The notes beneath the pieces are model-generated. The model saw only the letters and a program-made list of their open reading frames with translations. It was not told the DNA's origin and made no database searches. Positions 37,750-47,783 of a DNA stretch of 64,000 nt are shown piece after piece. A program made the translations under genes and the position numbers. Each line of letters starts with the position of its first letter. The first letter of the stretch is position 1. The DNA lies in NCBI RefSeq assembly GCF_001899645.1, contig NZ_MKVV01000054.1, positions 1 to 64,000 on the forward strand, given 5' to 3'. The stretch is from Pseudonocardia sp. 73-21. GTDB taxonomy: Bacteria; Actinomycetota; Actinomycetes; Mycobacteriales; Pseudonocardiaceae.

Positions 37750-38922
37750 ATGACGGCCACACTCGACACCCCCCGCACCACCACGCGAGCGAAGAAGGCC
37801 CCGGCCCGCCGGGAGCTGCCCACCACCGCGCAGGTCTTCGACCCGGCCGTGCCCTCCCCGCCGTCGGCCGCCGCGCATCTCAGCGAGGCCCAGGTGGCCG
37901 AGCTCGCGAAGGAGCTCGACGCCATCCGCGCCGAGGTCGTCGCGAACCTCGGCGAGAAGGACGCCGCCTACATCCGCAGGATCATCAAGCTGCAGCGCGG
38001 CCTGGAGATCGGCGGCCGCGGCGCCCTGCTGTTCTCGCTGCTCCCGCCCGCCTGGATCGCCGGCACCGCCGCGCTGACCGCGGCGAAGATCCTCGACAAC
38101 ATGGAGCTCGGCCACAACATCCTCCACGGCCAGTGGGACTGGATGCGTGACGAGAAGATCCACTCCACCACGTGGGAGTGGGACCACGCCTCGCCCAGCG
38201 CGTCCTGGCAGAAGTCGCACAACTACGAGCACCACACGTTCACGAACGTGCGCGGCAAGGACCGCGACCTCGGCTACGCGATCATGCGGATCACGCCGGA
38301 GCAGGAGTGGAAGCCCGCCGACCTGATCCAGCCGCTCACCAACGTGGTGCTGTCGCTGATCTTCGAGTGGGGCATCGCGATCTACGACGTCGAGCTGGAG
38401 AAGGTCCAGGCCGGCATCAAGCCGTGGGACGAGGCCAAGGCCGAGCTCATGACGCTGTGGCGCAAGGCGCGCAAGCAGCTCGCCAAGGACTACATCCTGT
38501 TCCCGCTGCTCTCGGGGCCGGGCTTCGTCCCGACCGCGCTGGCGAACCTCACGGCCAACACCCTGCGCAACGTCTGGTCCCACGCCGTGATCTTCTGCGG
38601 GCACTTCCCGGACGGCACCGAGACCTTCGACGAGGACCGGCTCGAGGGCGAGACCCAGGGCCAGTGGTACGTCCGGCAGATGCTGGGCTCGGCCAACCTC
38701 ACCGGTGGGAAGCTGTTCCACCTCATGACCGGCAACCTCAGCCACCAGATCGAGCACCACCTGTTCCCGGACGTCCCGAGCAACCACTACGCCCGGATCG
38801 CGCCCAAGGTGCAGGAGATCTGCGAGCGCTACGGCCTGCCCTACACCGCCGGTTCGCTGCCGAAGCAGTACTCGAAGGTGGTCCGCAAGATCGTCCGCCT
38901 GGCGTTCCCCGGCGGCGCCTGA
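37750..38922 (+). CDS. Acyl-CoA (stearoyl) delta-9 desaturase, DesA3-like
   Basis: The 390-residue integral membrane di-iron enzyme puts a double bond in fatty acyl chains. The three histidine boxes are GHNILHG, HNYEHHTF and HQIEHHLFP. Hydrophobic spans lie at about residues 90-115 and 190-215. It follows its reductase in one operon, like Rv3230c-Rv3229c. A perfect 40-bp stem-loop lies 10 nt after the stop. Confidence 0.92.
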   Translation: MTATLDTPRTTTRAKKAPARRELPTTAQVFDPAVPSPPSAAAHLSEAQVAELAKELDAIRAEVVANLGEKDAAYIRRIIKLQRGLEIGGRGALLFSLLPPAWIAGTAALTAAKILDNMELGHNILHGQWDWMRDEKIHSTTWEWDHASPSASWQKSHNYEHHTFTNVRGKDRDLGYAIMRITPEQEWKPADLIQPLTNVVLSLIFEWGIAIYDVELEKVQAGIKPWDEAKAELMTLWRKARKQLAKDYILFPLLSGPGFVPTALANLTANTLRNVWSHAVIFCGHFPDGTETFDEDRLEGETQGQWYVRQMLGSANLTGGKLFHLMTGNLSHQIEHHLFPDVPSNHYARIAPKVQEICERYGLPYTAGSLPKQYSKVVRKIVRLAFPGGA

Positions 38923-38932
38923 CCCACCCCCC

Positions 38933-38972
38933 GTGCGCGGAAATCAGTGCGGGAGCACTGATTTCCGCGCAC
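38933..38972. repeat. 40-bp stem-loop repeat, copy 1 (perfect)
   Basis: Perfect 18-bp arms (GTGCGCGGAAATCAGTGC) close a GGGA loop, between convergent desaturase and GH16 genes. It probably ends transcription from both sides. Confidence 0.9.
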
Positions 38973-38978
38973 GAGGCG

Positions 38979-40640
38979 TCAGAGCGCGTACTGCCTGACC
39001 CAGTCGACCTGCATCTGGGTGGTCGTGTTCCGCCCCCCGAAGTTGTCGAGCTGGATCGTCATGTGCATCGGGCCGGGCGGCAGGATCGACGTGTTCTTCG
39101 TCGACCACCACGCCTTGCCGTCGAGGTAGGTCGTGATGCCCTGGGGCGTCCACTCCACGGCCCAGTTGTGCCACTGCGTGGCGTCGACGTTCACGTCGCC
39201 CTGCACCTGGTTGTTGTTCGCGCCGTAGTGCAGGAACGTGTCGGCCACCTTGCGGGCGGGGTCGGAGATCTCCATCCAGTCGACCTCACCGCCGATCGGC
39301 CAGTTCTCCGCCGACGGCCACAGCAGCATCACGGGGTGGTACGAACCCGCGGTGGAGCGGACGCGGGCCTCCCAGCGGCCGTACTTCTGGCCGTCGCCCC
39401 AGGCCATGCCGCCGGTGTTGCCGTTCGTGTCGCCGGTCATCGTCATGATGCCGTCGGCGGTGGTGATCGCGGACGGCGTGCGACGGCCGTTGCCGGCGTG
39501 GCCGCTCCCGTCGTAGACGCCCCACTGGCCGAGGCCGGCGGAGAAGTCGTCGGACTTGGTGGGCGTGCCCCAGCCCAGGGCCTGTGCGGCGGTGCTGCCG
39601 GTGCCCGTGCCCGCCGCGGCCGGCGCGGGAGCGGGCGCCGCCGTGGTGGTCTTCGGTGCGGCGGTGGCCTTCGGCGGGGTGGTCGCGGCGGGCGCGGGCT
39701 TCGGGGCGGTGGTGCGCGGGGTGCGGGTACGGGGCGCCGATGTGGCCGGCGCGGGCGATGCGGCGTCGTCGGCCGCCTGCCCGGCGCACTCGGCCGGGAG
39801 CTCGGCGCCCACCCCGGCCCGGGTCAGGGCCTTCCGCAGCTGGACGGACCGCGCGTCGGTCTGCCCGTCGAGGCTCACGAGGAGGTCGTGCGCGGCCACC
39901 TGCCAGCGGCACTGGTCGACGGCCGCGGAACCGGCGGTCGGCAGCGTGACGAGCGCGACGGCGGCGGTGAGCAGGACCGCGGCGGTGCGGCGGCTCCCAC
40001 CCAGCCCGGCCAGCGCGCGCCGGCCCTTGTCGGGGCGGGAGGCGTCGGCGTCGGTCCTGCGACGGTGGCGCGTCGGAGCGGCGTGGCGGCCGGCCGTGCG
40101 GGTCGGGGCCGGGTCGTCACCCGGGTCGCCGGCCGGGTCGCCGGCCGGGTCGCCGGCCGGGTCGTCGTCGTCGTCGTCGGTCGCGGCCGTCGGCGTCTCG
40201 TCGGCGACCGGCTCCGGCGCGGACTGCGCGCGGACGACCGGGAGAGGGGCGGTGAGCGGCTCGGCCGGGCGCCCGGTCGAGGGGTCGTGGATCGGGCGCT
40301 GCGTCTCGGACTCATCGGCCGTCGCGTGCCGGCCGGCCGGCCGGTCGCTGCGGGCCGCGGGAGGAGCGTCGGCCGCGTGTCGCGACGGTGCCGGCCCCGC
40401 CCCGAGGCCGTCCGCGGCGTGCCGGGCGGTGCCGACGGCGTGCCGGGACTTGCTCGGCGCGTGCCGGGAGTCGCTCGGCGCGTGCCGGGACTCGCTCGGT
40501 GTGCGGGGCCGCGGGATGGCCGGGCGGCCGGAGCCCGGTGCGTCGGCTGCGGGGGACCCGTCAGCGACGGTGTCCGCCAGGCCGTGCCGGGACGTTCCAC
40601 GATCGGGCAGGCCGGAGCTGGGCAGGCTGTGTCTGGACAT
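38979..40640 (-). CDS. Exported GH16 family glycoside hydrolase (beta-glucanase-like)
   Basis: The 553-residue protein has a C-terminal GH16 domain with the catalytic motif EVDWME at about residue 450. This fits enzymes cutting beta-1,3-type glucans. A membrane helix (about 218-240) would place that domain outside. The N-terminal 210 residues are disordered and repeat RHA/RHS units (about ten RH pairs, several as SRHAPS), followed by an Asp run and PAGD repeats. A second region (DQCRWQVAAHDLLVSLDGQTDARS) and a Thr/Pro/Ala linker lie between helix and catalytic domain. The ATG at 40640 begins MSRHSL. Confidence 0.8.
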   Translation of the reverse strand: MSRHSLPSSGLPDRGTSRHGLADTVADGSPAADAPGSGRPAIPRPRTPSESRHAPSDSRHAPSKSRHAVGTARHAADGLGAGPAPSRHAADAPPAARSDRPAGRHATADESETQRPIHDPSTGRPAEPLTAPLPVVRAQSAPEPVADETPTAATDDDDDDPAGDPAGDPAGDPGDDPAPTRTAGRHAAPTRHRRRTDADASRPDKGRRALAGLGGSRRTAAVLLTAAVALVTLPTAGSAAVDQCRWQVAAHDLLVSLDGQTDARSVQLRKALTRAGVGAELPAECAGQAADDAASPAPATSAPRTRTPRTTAPKPAPAATTPPKATAAPKTTTAAPAPAPAAAGTGTGSTAAQALGWGTPTKSDDFSAGLGQWGVYDGSGHAGNGRRTPSAITTADGIMTMTGDTNGNTGGMAWGDGQKYGRWEARVRSTAGSYHPVMLLWPSAENWPIGGEVDWMEISDPARKVADTFLHYGANNNQVQGDVNVDATQWHNWAVEWTPQGITTYLDGKAWWSTKNTSILPPGPMHMTIQLDNFGGRNTTTQMQVDWVRQYAL

Positions 40641-40941
40641 GCGGGAGCGATCCTCGTACCCGGTGTCCGCGGCGGCCGCGGACTCCTGCCCGGTGTGCTG
40701 GGGGCCGCCCGTGGGGAGCGTCGGCGGGCAGGATCCCGGAACCGACCAGGCGCACCGGTCGAGAGTGGGGAGCGGTCGACCGGCCAGGAGACCGTAACCA
40801 CCTCGTGACCGTCCGCGGAGCAACCTTCCACGGATCTGCGACGACCGGGCCGTCCGTTTCCACGAACGGGTGACCCCGGTTCGGGTTGCGCGACGAACGG
40901 CAGTTTCCGTCGAGCGGCGACATCGGCGCGACGAGCGGTCC
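40641..40941. other. 301-bp upstream region of the GH16 gene
   Basis: A long leader may precede the GH16 gene (read leftward). I looked for a ydaO (c-di-AMP) riboswitch, common before actinobacterial wall hydrolases, but did not find its conserved blocks. A GACGAACGGCA...CCGTCG hairpin-like segment near 40890-40913 resembles the hairpin after ilvC. No gene is seen. Confidence 0.35.
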
Positions 40942-42120
40942 TCAGTGCTGGTCGGGGTCGGTCGTGCGGAGCGCGATGGCCAGCTCCAGTCGACGGAGCG
41001 GGTCGTCGAGCGCCCCGCCGAACGTCTCGCGCAGCCCGGCGAGGCGGTAGCGCACGGTCTGCGGATGCACGTGCAGGGTCGCGGCGGTGGCCGTCACGTC
41101 GCCGTGGGCGTCGAGCCAGGCCCGCAGCGTCTCCTCGGCCCGGGCGGCGGCACCGTCGGGGAGGTCGGCGAGCGGGTGCCGGGCCCGCTCGCAGAGGTCG
41201 GCGGCGAGATCGGGCTGCGCAGCCAGCAGCAGGGCCAGCAGGTGCTCGTCGGCGCGCACGAGGGGGTCGTCCGTGTCGGTGGGGAGCATCCCGCCCACGT
41301 GCAGCGGCCAGGCGGCCTGCGCCCGGGCGATCGACCGGGGTGCCCGGGCGGGCTCCACCACGGGGCCCAGCACCCCCGGCCGGCCCCGCAGCCCGGCGCG
41401 GACCTGGTCGACCCAGCCGTCCCGTTCCGGCACGGCGACGAGTGCGACACCGACCGGGTCGAGGTCCGCGCCGATCGCGGACGGGAGCCGGGTGGCCACC
41501 TCCACCGCGTCCTCGACGACGAGCGCCGCCAGCCGGGCGGGCGGCCGCCAGCCGGCCGCCGCGGCCAGCCGCTCCATCTCGGCCGGAGGGGCCGGGGTCG
41601 GCCGGGCCAGCAGCTCGACGAGCGCGTGACGCCGGGTCTGCAGCGAGCCCGCCCGGCTGGACTCCTCGGCGGCCCATCCCGCCACCGATGCCGCCGACAG
41701 CTCCTCGATGTAGGTGAACAGGGCCTCCGCCAGCCGGAAGATGACGTCCGGTGGCAGCTGCCGGGCGGTGGTGCTCTCCCCGAGCCGGCGCCACAGCGTG
41801 CGGCTGCCGACCTGGTAGGCCGACTGCAGGGCCGCGAGCGTCCGGCCCTCGCGGTGCTCGAGCTGGCCCAGCGCGCGGTAGACGCGGACGTCCTCGAGCG
41901 GCACGTCGCAGCCGAGCAGGTCGAGGAACTGGCCCAGCGCCACCGAGACGCCCTCGGTGAGCCGTGAGCCGAAGCGCCCCACGAGCGGCCGTGCGTAGTC
42001 GGTGACGTCGGTGCGCACCGCCGTGATGATGTCGTCCGCCGAGCCGGCGAGCTCGGGTCGCAGCGCGGCCCCGACCCAGGCCGGCACCCGGGCCCAGGGC
42101 CGGTCCAGCCCGCCCGTCAC
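40942..42120 (-). CDS. PucR/CdaR-type transcriptional regulator
   Basis: The 392-residue regulator ends in the PucR helix-turn-helix: ETLRAWLDAHGDVTATAATLHVHPQTVRYRLAGLRETFG. The middle part fits the GGDEF-like region of the family. The GTG at 42120 (TGGLDRPWARVPAWV) looks like the natural start; an ATG at 42177 would run into the stem-loop repeat. Its target is unknown; neighbours are an ACT protein and a GH16 enzyme. Confidence 0.85.
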   Translation of the reverse strand: MTGGLDRPWARVPAWVGAALRPELAGSADDIITAVRTDVTDYARPLVGRFGSRLTEGVSVALGQFLDLLGCDVPLEDVRVYRALGQLEHREGRTLAALQSAYQVGSRTLWRRLGESTTARQLPPDVIFRLAEALFTYIEELSAASVAGWAAEESSRAGSLQTRRHALVELLARPTPAPPAEMERLAAAAGWRPPARLAALVVEDAVEVATRLPSAIGADLDPVGVALVAVPERDGWVDQVRAGLRGRPGVLGPVVEPARAPRSIARAQAAWPLHVGGMLPTDTDDPLVRADEHLLALLLAAQPDLAADLCERARHPLADLPDGAAARAEETLRAWLDAHGDVTATAATLHVHPQTVRYRLAGLRETFGGALDDPLRRLELAIALRTTDPDQH

Positions 42121-42151
42121 GGCCGCTCCGCGGCCCGTGCGCGGCTGGGTC

Positions 42152-42191
42152 GTGAGCGGATGGCGGTGCCCGGGCACCGATATCCGCTCAC
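42152..42191. repeat. 40-bp stem-loop repeat, copy 2
   Basis: Arms GTGAGCGGATGGCGGTGC and GCACCGATATCCGCTCAC pair with two mismatches around a CCGG loop. The stop codon of the ACT-domain gene (42188-42190) lies inside the repeat. Confidence 0.85.
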
Positions 42192-42847
42192 GAGGCCAGG
42201 ACGGTCGTCACGATCCCGGCGAGGTGGGTGAGCCGCGCCAGCTCCGACGGCCGGAACACCGGGCCGCCCGGCCGCCCGACGACCAGCGCCTGCGCCTGCG
42301 CCGCCGATCCGAACGGCGCCGCGGCCAGCTCGGTGTCGAGGCAGCTCCACGGCTCGGGCACCCAGTGCACCTCGGGATCGATGACGATCGCCTTGGTCAG
42401 TGGGAGCCACGGCAGGTGGCCCGCGATCGTCTCGGGGGCGGCGGAGCTCTGGGCCACCCGGTAGGAGCGGGTGCCCTCGCGGACGGCGATGATCGCCCAC
42501 CCGGCCCGGAAGATCCGCGGCACCCCGGCGGCGAGCAGCTCCAGCCCGCGCGCCGGGTCGCCGGTGATCTCCTCGATGAGCTCCAGCTCGTGGTGGGTCT
42601 CCAGCAGCCCCGAGTGCGGCCGCACCGACTCCACCTCGACGCCCGGCACCGACTCGGCCGCCGTGATCAGCACGTCGGGCGGCCGGCCGTTCGGCAGCTC
42701 CACCGCCAGGTCGTCGACGGCGTGGCCGGGGGACCGCTCGACGACGGTGACGCCGAGGATGTCGGCCCCCGCGTTGCCCAGCGCCGTGGCCACGGCCCCC
42801 AGGCTGCCGGGCTTGTCCGGTAGCACCACCCGGAGCAGGTACGACAC
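42188..42847 (-). CDS. ACT-domain protein (Rv3013-like)
   Basis: The 219-residue protein starts [36 protein letters not shown], a clear ACT domain for small-ligand binding. A second half follows with no known domain ([23 protein letters not shown]). The gene order, between ligA and gatC, matches Rv3013. The start GTG at 42847 has AGAGGG eight bases upstream. The stop sits in a stem-loop repeat. Confidence 0.8.
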   Translation of the reverse strand: MSYLLRVVLPDKPGSLGAVATALGNAGADILGVTVVERSPGHAVDDLAVELPNGRPPDVLITAAESVPGVEVESVRPHSGLLETHHELELIEEITGDPARGLELLAAGVPRIFRAGWAIIAVREGTRSYRVAQSSAAPETIAGHLPWLPLTKAIVIDPEVHWVPEPWSCLDTELAAAPFGSAAQAQALVVGRPGGPVFRPSELARLTHLAGIVTTVLAS

Positions 42848-43081
42848 TCCACACGCCCTCTCGTCGACTGTTCTCGCGCACAGCGACGCCGCGTGCCGCC
42901 CGACGGTGGATTGTGTCAGGCCGACCGCCTCCAGGCACATCCCCGCGACGGAGCGTCCCCGCGTGGGAACTCGATGGCGGTCTCGGCCTAAACTCAGGCC
43001 CATCCGACGCCCGCGCCGCCGTCCGTTCTGACGTCACCGCCCGGTTCCGTCGAGCAGCCCCGAGAAGTCGTCCTGGAGGAC

Positions 43082-43393
43082 GTGTTGAGTTCCAGAGATC
43101 AGATCAGCCGGGACGAGGTCGCGCACCTCGCCAAGCTGTCCCGGCTGGCCGTCACCGACGCGGAGCTGGACCTGTTCGCGGGCCAGCTCGACGTCATCCT
43201 GGGTGCGGTCGCGCGCGTCGGCGAGGTCGCCGCCGACGACATCCCGCCCACGTCGCACGCGGTGCCGCTGCAGAACGTGTTCCGCCCCGACGAGCTGCGC
43301 CCCGGCCTGAGCCAGGAGCAGGCGCTCTCGGGTGCGCCCGCCTCCGAGGACGGCCGCTTCCGCGTGCCGCAGATCCTGGGGGAGGAGCAGTGA
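43082..43393 (+). CDS. gatC: Glutamyl-tRNA(Gln)/Asp-tRNA(Asn) amidotransferase subunit C
   Basis: The 103-residue protein has the GatC pattern [33 protein letters not shown] and [16 protein letters not shown], and stabilises GatA-GatB. The GTG at 43082 lies only one base after GGAGGA, so the following TTG (43085, four bases away) may be the real start. The stop overlaps the gatA GTG (GTGA). Confidence 0.92.
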   Translation: MLSSRDQISRDEVAHLAKLSRLAVTDAELDLFAGQLDVILGAVARVGEVAADDIPPTSHAVPLQNVFRPDELRPGLSQEQALSGAPASEDGRFRVPQILGEEQ

Positions 43394-44883
43394 CCGACCT
43401 CATCCGCCTCTCGGCCGCCGAACTGGCCGAGAAGATCCACTCGCGCGAGGTCTCCGCCGTCGAGGTCGCCCAGGCCCACCTCGACCGCATCGAGGCCGTC
43501 GACGGCTCCGCTGACGGTCCCGGGGTCCACGCGTTCCTGCACGTCGCGTCCGAGGCGGCGCTGGAGTCGGCGTCGCTCGTCGACGCATCGCTCGCCGTCG
43601 GCACCGCCCCGGCGTCGCCGCTGGCCGGCGTGCCGCTGGCGCTCAAGGACGTGTTCACCACGATCGACATGCCCACCACCGCGGGCTCGAAGATCCTCGA
43701 GGGCTGGCGCCCGCCGTATGACGCCACGCTCACCGCGCGGCTGCGCGCCGCGGGCGTCACGATCCTCGGCAAGACCAACATGGACGAGTTCGCGATGGGC
43801 TCGTCCACCGAGTACTCGGCCTACGGCGCCACCCACAACCCGTGGGACCTCACCCGCGTCCCGGGCGGGTCCGGTGGCGGCTCGGCGGCGGCGCTCGCGG
43901 CGTTCGAGGCCCCGCTGTCGATCGGCACCGACACCGGCGGCTCGATCCGCCAGCCGGCCGCGTTCACCGGCACGGTCGGCGTCAAGCCCACCTACGGCGG
44001 CGTCTCGCGCTACGGCCTCATCGCCTGCGCGTCGTCGTTGGACCAGGGCGGCCCGTGCGCCCGCACAGTCCTCGACGCGGCGCTGCTGCACGAGGTGATC
44101 GGCGGCCACGACCCCCTCGACTCCACCTCGATCGACGCGCCGGTCCCGGCCGTCGTCGCCGCCGCCCGCGAGGGCGCCAACGGCGACCTCTCCGGGCTGC
44201 GCGTCGGCGTCGTCCGCGAGATGGGGGGCGAGGGCTACCAGCCCGGCGTCCGGGCGTCGTTCGACGGGGCGCTGCGTCAGCTGGAGAAGCTGGGCGCCGA
44301 GATCGTCGAGGTCAGCTGCCCGCACTTCGAGTACGGGCTGGCGGCGTACTACCTGATCCTGCCCAGCGAGGTCTCGTCCAACCTCGCCCGCTTCGACGCC
44401 ATGCGCTACGGCCTGCGGGTCGACGAGGGCGCGAGCGCGGAGGCGGTCATGGCCGCCACCCGCGAGGCCGGGTTCGGCCCCGAGGTCAAGCGGCGCATCA
44501 TCCTCGGCACCTACGCGCTGTCGAGCGGCTACTACGACGCCTACTACGGGCAGGCCCAGAAGGTGCGCACGCTGATCAGCCGCGACTTCGCCGCCGCGTT
44601 CGCGCAGGCCGACGTCCTCGTGTCGCCGACGACGCCCACCACGGCGTTCCCGATCGGTGACAAGGTCGACGACCCGCTGGCCATGTACCTCAACGACCTG
44701 GCCACCATCCCCACCAACCTGGCGGGTACCGCGGGCATGTCCGTGCCGTCCGGGCTGGCGGACGGGCTGCCCGTCGGCCTGCAGATCATGGCGCCCGCGC
44801 TCGGCGAGGCCGTCATGTACCGGGTGGCGGCGGCCTACGAATCGACCCGCGAGCCCCTCGTCGCCCCGGAGGTGAAGGCATGA
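43390..44883 (+). CDS. gatA: Amidotransferase subunit A (amidase)
   Basis: The 497-residue amidase frees ammonia from glutamine for transamidation of misacylated tRNA. It carries the Ser-cisSer-Lys triad in [20 protein letters not shown] and [14 protein letters not shown]. It starts at a GTG with GGAGGA upstream and overlaps gatC and gatB by 4 nt each, giving tight coupling of the three subunits. Confidence 0.95.
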   Translation: MTDLIRLSAAELAEKIHSREVSAVEVAQAHLDRIEAVDGSADGPGVHAFLHVASEAALESASLVDASLAVGTAPASPLAGVPLALKDVFTTIDMPTTAGSKILEGWRPPYDATLTARLRAAGVTILGKTNMDEFAMGSSTEYSAYGATHNPWDLTRVPGGSGGGSAAALAAFEAPLSIGTDTGGSIRQPAAFTGTVGVKPTYGGVSRYGLIACASSLDQGGPCARTVLDAALLHEVIGGHDPLDSTSIDAPVPAVVAAAREGANGDLSGLRVGVVREMGGEGYQPGVRASFDGALRQLEKLGAEIVEVSCPHFEYGLAAYYLILPSEVSSNLARFDAMRYGLRVDEGASAEAVMAATREAGFGPEVKRRIILGTYALSSGYYDAYYGQAQKVRTLISRDFAAAFAQADVLVSPTTPTTAFPIGDKVDDPLAMYLNDLATIPTNLAGTAGMSVPSGLADGLPVGLQIMAPALGEAVMYRVAAAYESTREPLVAPEVKA

Positions 44884-46379
44884 CCGCGCCCACGCTGGTC
44901 GACTTCGACGACGTCGTCGAGCGCTTCGACCCCATGCTCGGGCTCGAGGTGCACGTCGAGCTCAACACCAACACCAAGATGTTCTGCGGCTGCCCCACCG
45001 AGTTCGGCGCCGAGCCCAACACGCAGGTCTGCCCGATCTGCCTGGGCCTGCCCGGCGCGCTGCCGGTGGTCAACCGCACGGCCGTCGAGTCGGCCATCCG
45101 CATCGGGCTGGCGCTCAACTGCGACATCGCCCCGTGGGGCCGCTTCGCGCGGAAGAACTACTTCTACCCGGACATGCCGAAGAACTTCCAGACCTCGCAG
45201 TACGACGAGCCGATCGCCGTCAACGGGTACCTGGACGTCGAGCTGGACGACGGGTCCACCTTCCGCGTGGAGATCGAGCGCGCGCACATGGAGGAGGACA
45301 CCGGCAAGTCGCTGCACGTGGGCGGCGCGACGGGCCGCATCCACGGCGCCGAGTACTCGCTGCTCGACTACAACCGCGCCGGCGTCCCGCTGATCGAGAT
45401 CGTCACGAAGATGATCCCCGGCACCCGCGAGCGGGCTCCCGAGGTGGCCCGCGCGTACGTCACGGCGCTGCGCGACCTGATCAAGGCCCTCGGCGTCTCC
45501 GACGTCCGCATGGACCAGGGCTCGATGCGCTGCGACGTCAACCTGTCGCTCTCGCCGCGCGACTCCGGCGTGCTGGGCACCCGCAGCGAGACCAAGAACG
45601 TCAACTCGCTGCGGTCGGTGGAGCGCGCCGTCCGCTACGAGATGAGCCGGCACGCCGGCGTGCTCGACGCGGGCGAGAAGGTGGTGCAGGAGACGCGGCA
45701 CTTCCAGGAGGACACGGCCAGCACCCGGTCGGGCCGGATCAAGGAGACCTCCGAGGACTACCGGTACTTCCCGGAGCCCGACCTCGTCCCGATCGCGCCG
45801 CCCCGGGAGTGGGTCGAGGAGCTGCGCGGCACCCTGCCGGAGCTGCCGTGGGAGCGTCGCCGCCGGATCTCCGCCGAGTGGGGCCTCACCGACGAGGAGC
45901 TGCGCGACCTGGTGAACGCCGGGGCGCTCGACCTCATCGAGGCCACCGTCGCCGAGGGCGCGCCCGCGGGCGAGGCCCGCAGCTGGTGGGTGGCGTACCT
46001 GACGCAGCAGGCCAACACCCGCGAGGTCCCCCTCGACGAGCTGCCGATCACCCCGGCGGCGGTCGCCCGCGTGATCGAGCTGGTGGCGTCGGGGGAGCTG
46101 AACAACAAGCTCGCCCGGCAGGTGGTCGACGGGGTGCTGGACGGCGAGGGCACGCCCGACGAGGTCGTCGCGGCCCGCGGCCTGGCCGTGGTGTCCGACG
46201 ACGGCGCCCTGATCGCCGCGGTCGACGAGGCCCTGGCGGCCCAGCCCGACGTGGCGCAGAAGATCCGCGACGGCAAGGTCGCCGCAGCGGGCGCGATCGT
46301 GGGTGCGGTGATGAAGGCGACCAAGGGCCAGGCCGACGCCAAGCGCGTGCGCGAGCTGATCATCGAACGCTGCGGATAG
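44880..46379 (+). CDS. gatB: Amidotransferase subunit B
   Basis: The 499-residue subunit binds and activates the misacylated tRNA. Family motifs [53 protein letters not shown] and [19 protein letters not shown] are present, and the C-terminal YqeY-like tail ends [11 protein letters not shown]. Length and frame are normal. The ATG overlaps the gatA stop (ATGA). A stem-loop repeat starts 15 nt after the stop. Confidence 0.96.
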   Translation: MTAPTLVDFDDVVERFDPMLGLEVHVELNTNTKMFCGCPTEFGAEPNTQVCPICLGLPGALPVVNRTAVESAIRIGLALNCDIAPWGRFARKNYFYPDMPKNFQTSQYDEPIAVNGYLDVELDDGSTFRVEIERAHMEEDTGKSLHVGGATGRIHGAEYSLLDYNRAGVPLIEIVTKMIPGTRERAPEVARAYVTALRDLIKALGVSDVRMDQGSMRCDVNLSLSPRDSGVLGTRSETKNVNSLRSVERAVRYEMSRHAGVLDAGEKVVQETRHFQEDTASTRSGRIKETSEDYRYFPEPDLVPIAPPREWVEELRGTLPELPWERRRRISAEWGLTDEELRDLVNAGALDLIEATVAEGAPAGEARSWWVAYLTQQANTREVPLDELPITPAAVARVIELVASGELNNKLARQVVDGVLDGEGTPDEVVAARGLAVVSDDGALIAAVDEALAAQPDVAQKIRDGKVAAAGAIVGAVMKATKGQADAKRVRELIIERCG

Positions 46380-46394
46380 CGGCCGCCGCCGCCC

Positions 46395-46434
46395 GTGCGC
46401 GGATAACGGTGTCCCAGCACTGATATCCGCGCAC
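46395..46434. repeat. 40-bp stem-loop repeat, copy 3
   Basis: Left arm GTGCGCGGATAACGGTGT and right arm GCACTGATATCCGCGCAC differ at three pairs around a CCCA loop. It lies at the end of the gatCAB operon and may act as its terminator. Confidence 0.85.
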
Positions 46435-46560
46435 GACCTGCAGCCGCACGACCCGCAGCCGCACGACCCCGCGGGCGCGAGTTGTCCACATCGGCCGGCC
46501 TTCGTCCACAGGCTCGACGTTCGGCCCCACGACGAGGCGGACCTGCCCCATCGTCGGGGC

Positions 46561-47359
46561 ATGACCCTTGTCCACCGCGCGGTTCCGGCCGAGATCAAGG
46601 CTCGCGGGCTGCTCGACACGTGGAACGCCCTGCTGGCCCGTCAGGCCGGCATCGTCCCCATCACGCAGCTCCGCTCTCTGGGCGTCACGTGGGACACGAT
46701 CGACGCGCAGGTCGCCGCCGCCCGGTGGCAGCGGGTCGTCCACGGTATGTACGCCACCTCCACCGGGCCGTTGCCGCGCGAGTCCCGCATCGCCGCCGCG
46801 CTGCTCTACGGCGGTCCGGCCGCCGTGCTCAGCCACCGCACCGCGGCCGAGGAGTGGCACCTCGTCCCCCGGGTCGACGGCCCGGTGCACATCACGGTTC
46901 CGTACGGGACGTCCGCGATCTCCCAACCGGATCTGGTCGTGGTGCACCGGTCCCGCGCGTACCGGCACATCGTGGTGGCGGCCGACCCGCCCCGGACGTC
47001 CCGGGCCGACACCGCTCTCGACGTCGCGGTCGAGGAGCCCGACGTCCGCGCGGCGCGCACGGTGCTGCCGATTCGCCGTCGACGGCGTCACGCTCTGGGA
47101 GGACGCCGTGTACGACGACGTCGGCCTGCCGCTCACCGTCCGCCTCGACGGCCGCACCCACCTGCTCGACGACGTCGCCTTCCGCGACCGCCGCCGCGAC
47201 AACGCCGCCGAGCTCGCGGGGCGGTCCCGGCTCACGTTCGGATGGGTCGACCTGTCGACCGACCCCTGTGGAGGTGCTCTCGAAGTGCTGACTGTCCTGC
47301 GGAGACACGGCTGGTCGGGGGAGTTCGTGTGGTGCGAGCGGTGCCCCACGAGGTCGTGA
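46561..47359 (+). pseudogene. AbiEi-antitoxin-like/DUF559-type protein, frameshifted and internally deleted
   Basis: The N-terminal part from the ATG at 46561 reads QAGIVPITQLRSLGVTWDTIDAQVAAARWQRVVHGMYATSTG and LSHRTAAEEWHL, the pattern of AbiEi-type N-terminal winged-helix proteins. The frame fails after RAARTVLP near 47070. The C-terminal half (FAVDGVTLWEDAVYDDVGLPLTVRLDGRTHLLDDVAFRDRRRDN) follows in another frame to 47359. Relatives have about 50 more residues between the halves, so a deletion as well as a shift is likely. It ends inside a stem-loop repeat. Confidence 0.65.
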
Positions 47360-47395
47360 GCGGAAATCAGGGTGGGAACACCGTTATCCGCGCAC
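47356..47395. repeat. 40-bp stem-loop repeat, copy 4
   Basis: Left arm GTGAGCGGAAATCAGGGT and right arm ACACCGTTATCCGCGCAC around GGGA. The arms come from the two different arm types, so pairing is weaker. It lies between convergent genes. Confidence 0.8.
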
Positions 47396-47451
47396 GGGCG
47401 GCGGTAGCCGCAAACGATCGAGAGCGCGGCGGCGACGATGGCCTGATCGTC

Positions 47452-47769
47452 TCAGAGGCCGCGGACGATCTTCGTGGCGTCGAGGAGCGACAGGGCGGGG
47501 TTGGCGGTGCGGAGCATAGTGACCGCCGCCACCTCGCCCTTCTCGTCGCGCTCGGCCCGGAGGGCGTCCCGGTCGATGACGGCGGCGCGATCGGCGTGCG
47601 GCTGCGGACGGGGCCGCAGACCGATGCCGACCAGCCCCACCACGAGCCCGAGCACCACGCACACCAGCGACGCCACGCCCTGGCCGAGCAGGTTCAGCAC
47701 GCCCGCGGCGATGATGAAGGCGCTGCCGAGCAGCGTCACGATCAGGGAGAGTCGTCGGCGGTCGTTCAC
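47452..47769 (-). CDS. Small membrane protein with an L7/L12-like C-terminal segment
   Basis: The 105-residue protein has two helices (about residues 7-25 and 28-48) and a cytoplasmic tail. That tail, EVAAVTMLRTANPALSLLDATKIVRGL, resembles the helix pair of ribosomal protein L7/L12 C-terminal domains that occurs in some small membrane proteins. The start is a GTG at 47769. It is co-directional with, and 15 nt after, the lipoprotein gene upstream. Function is unknown. Confidence 0.6.
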   Translation of the reverse strand: MNDRRRLSLIVTLLGSAFIIAAGVLNLLGQGVASLVCVVLGLVVGLVGIGLRPRPQPHADRAAVIDRDALRAERDEKGEVAAVTMLRTANPALSLLDATKIVRGL

Positions 47770-47783
47770 GGTGGACGAGCCTG

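Noticed and set aside
40641..40941. Possible c-di-AMP (ydaO) riboswitch before the GH16 gene
   Set aside because: The position is suggestive, but the conserved blocks I know for that class are not present.
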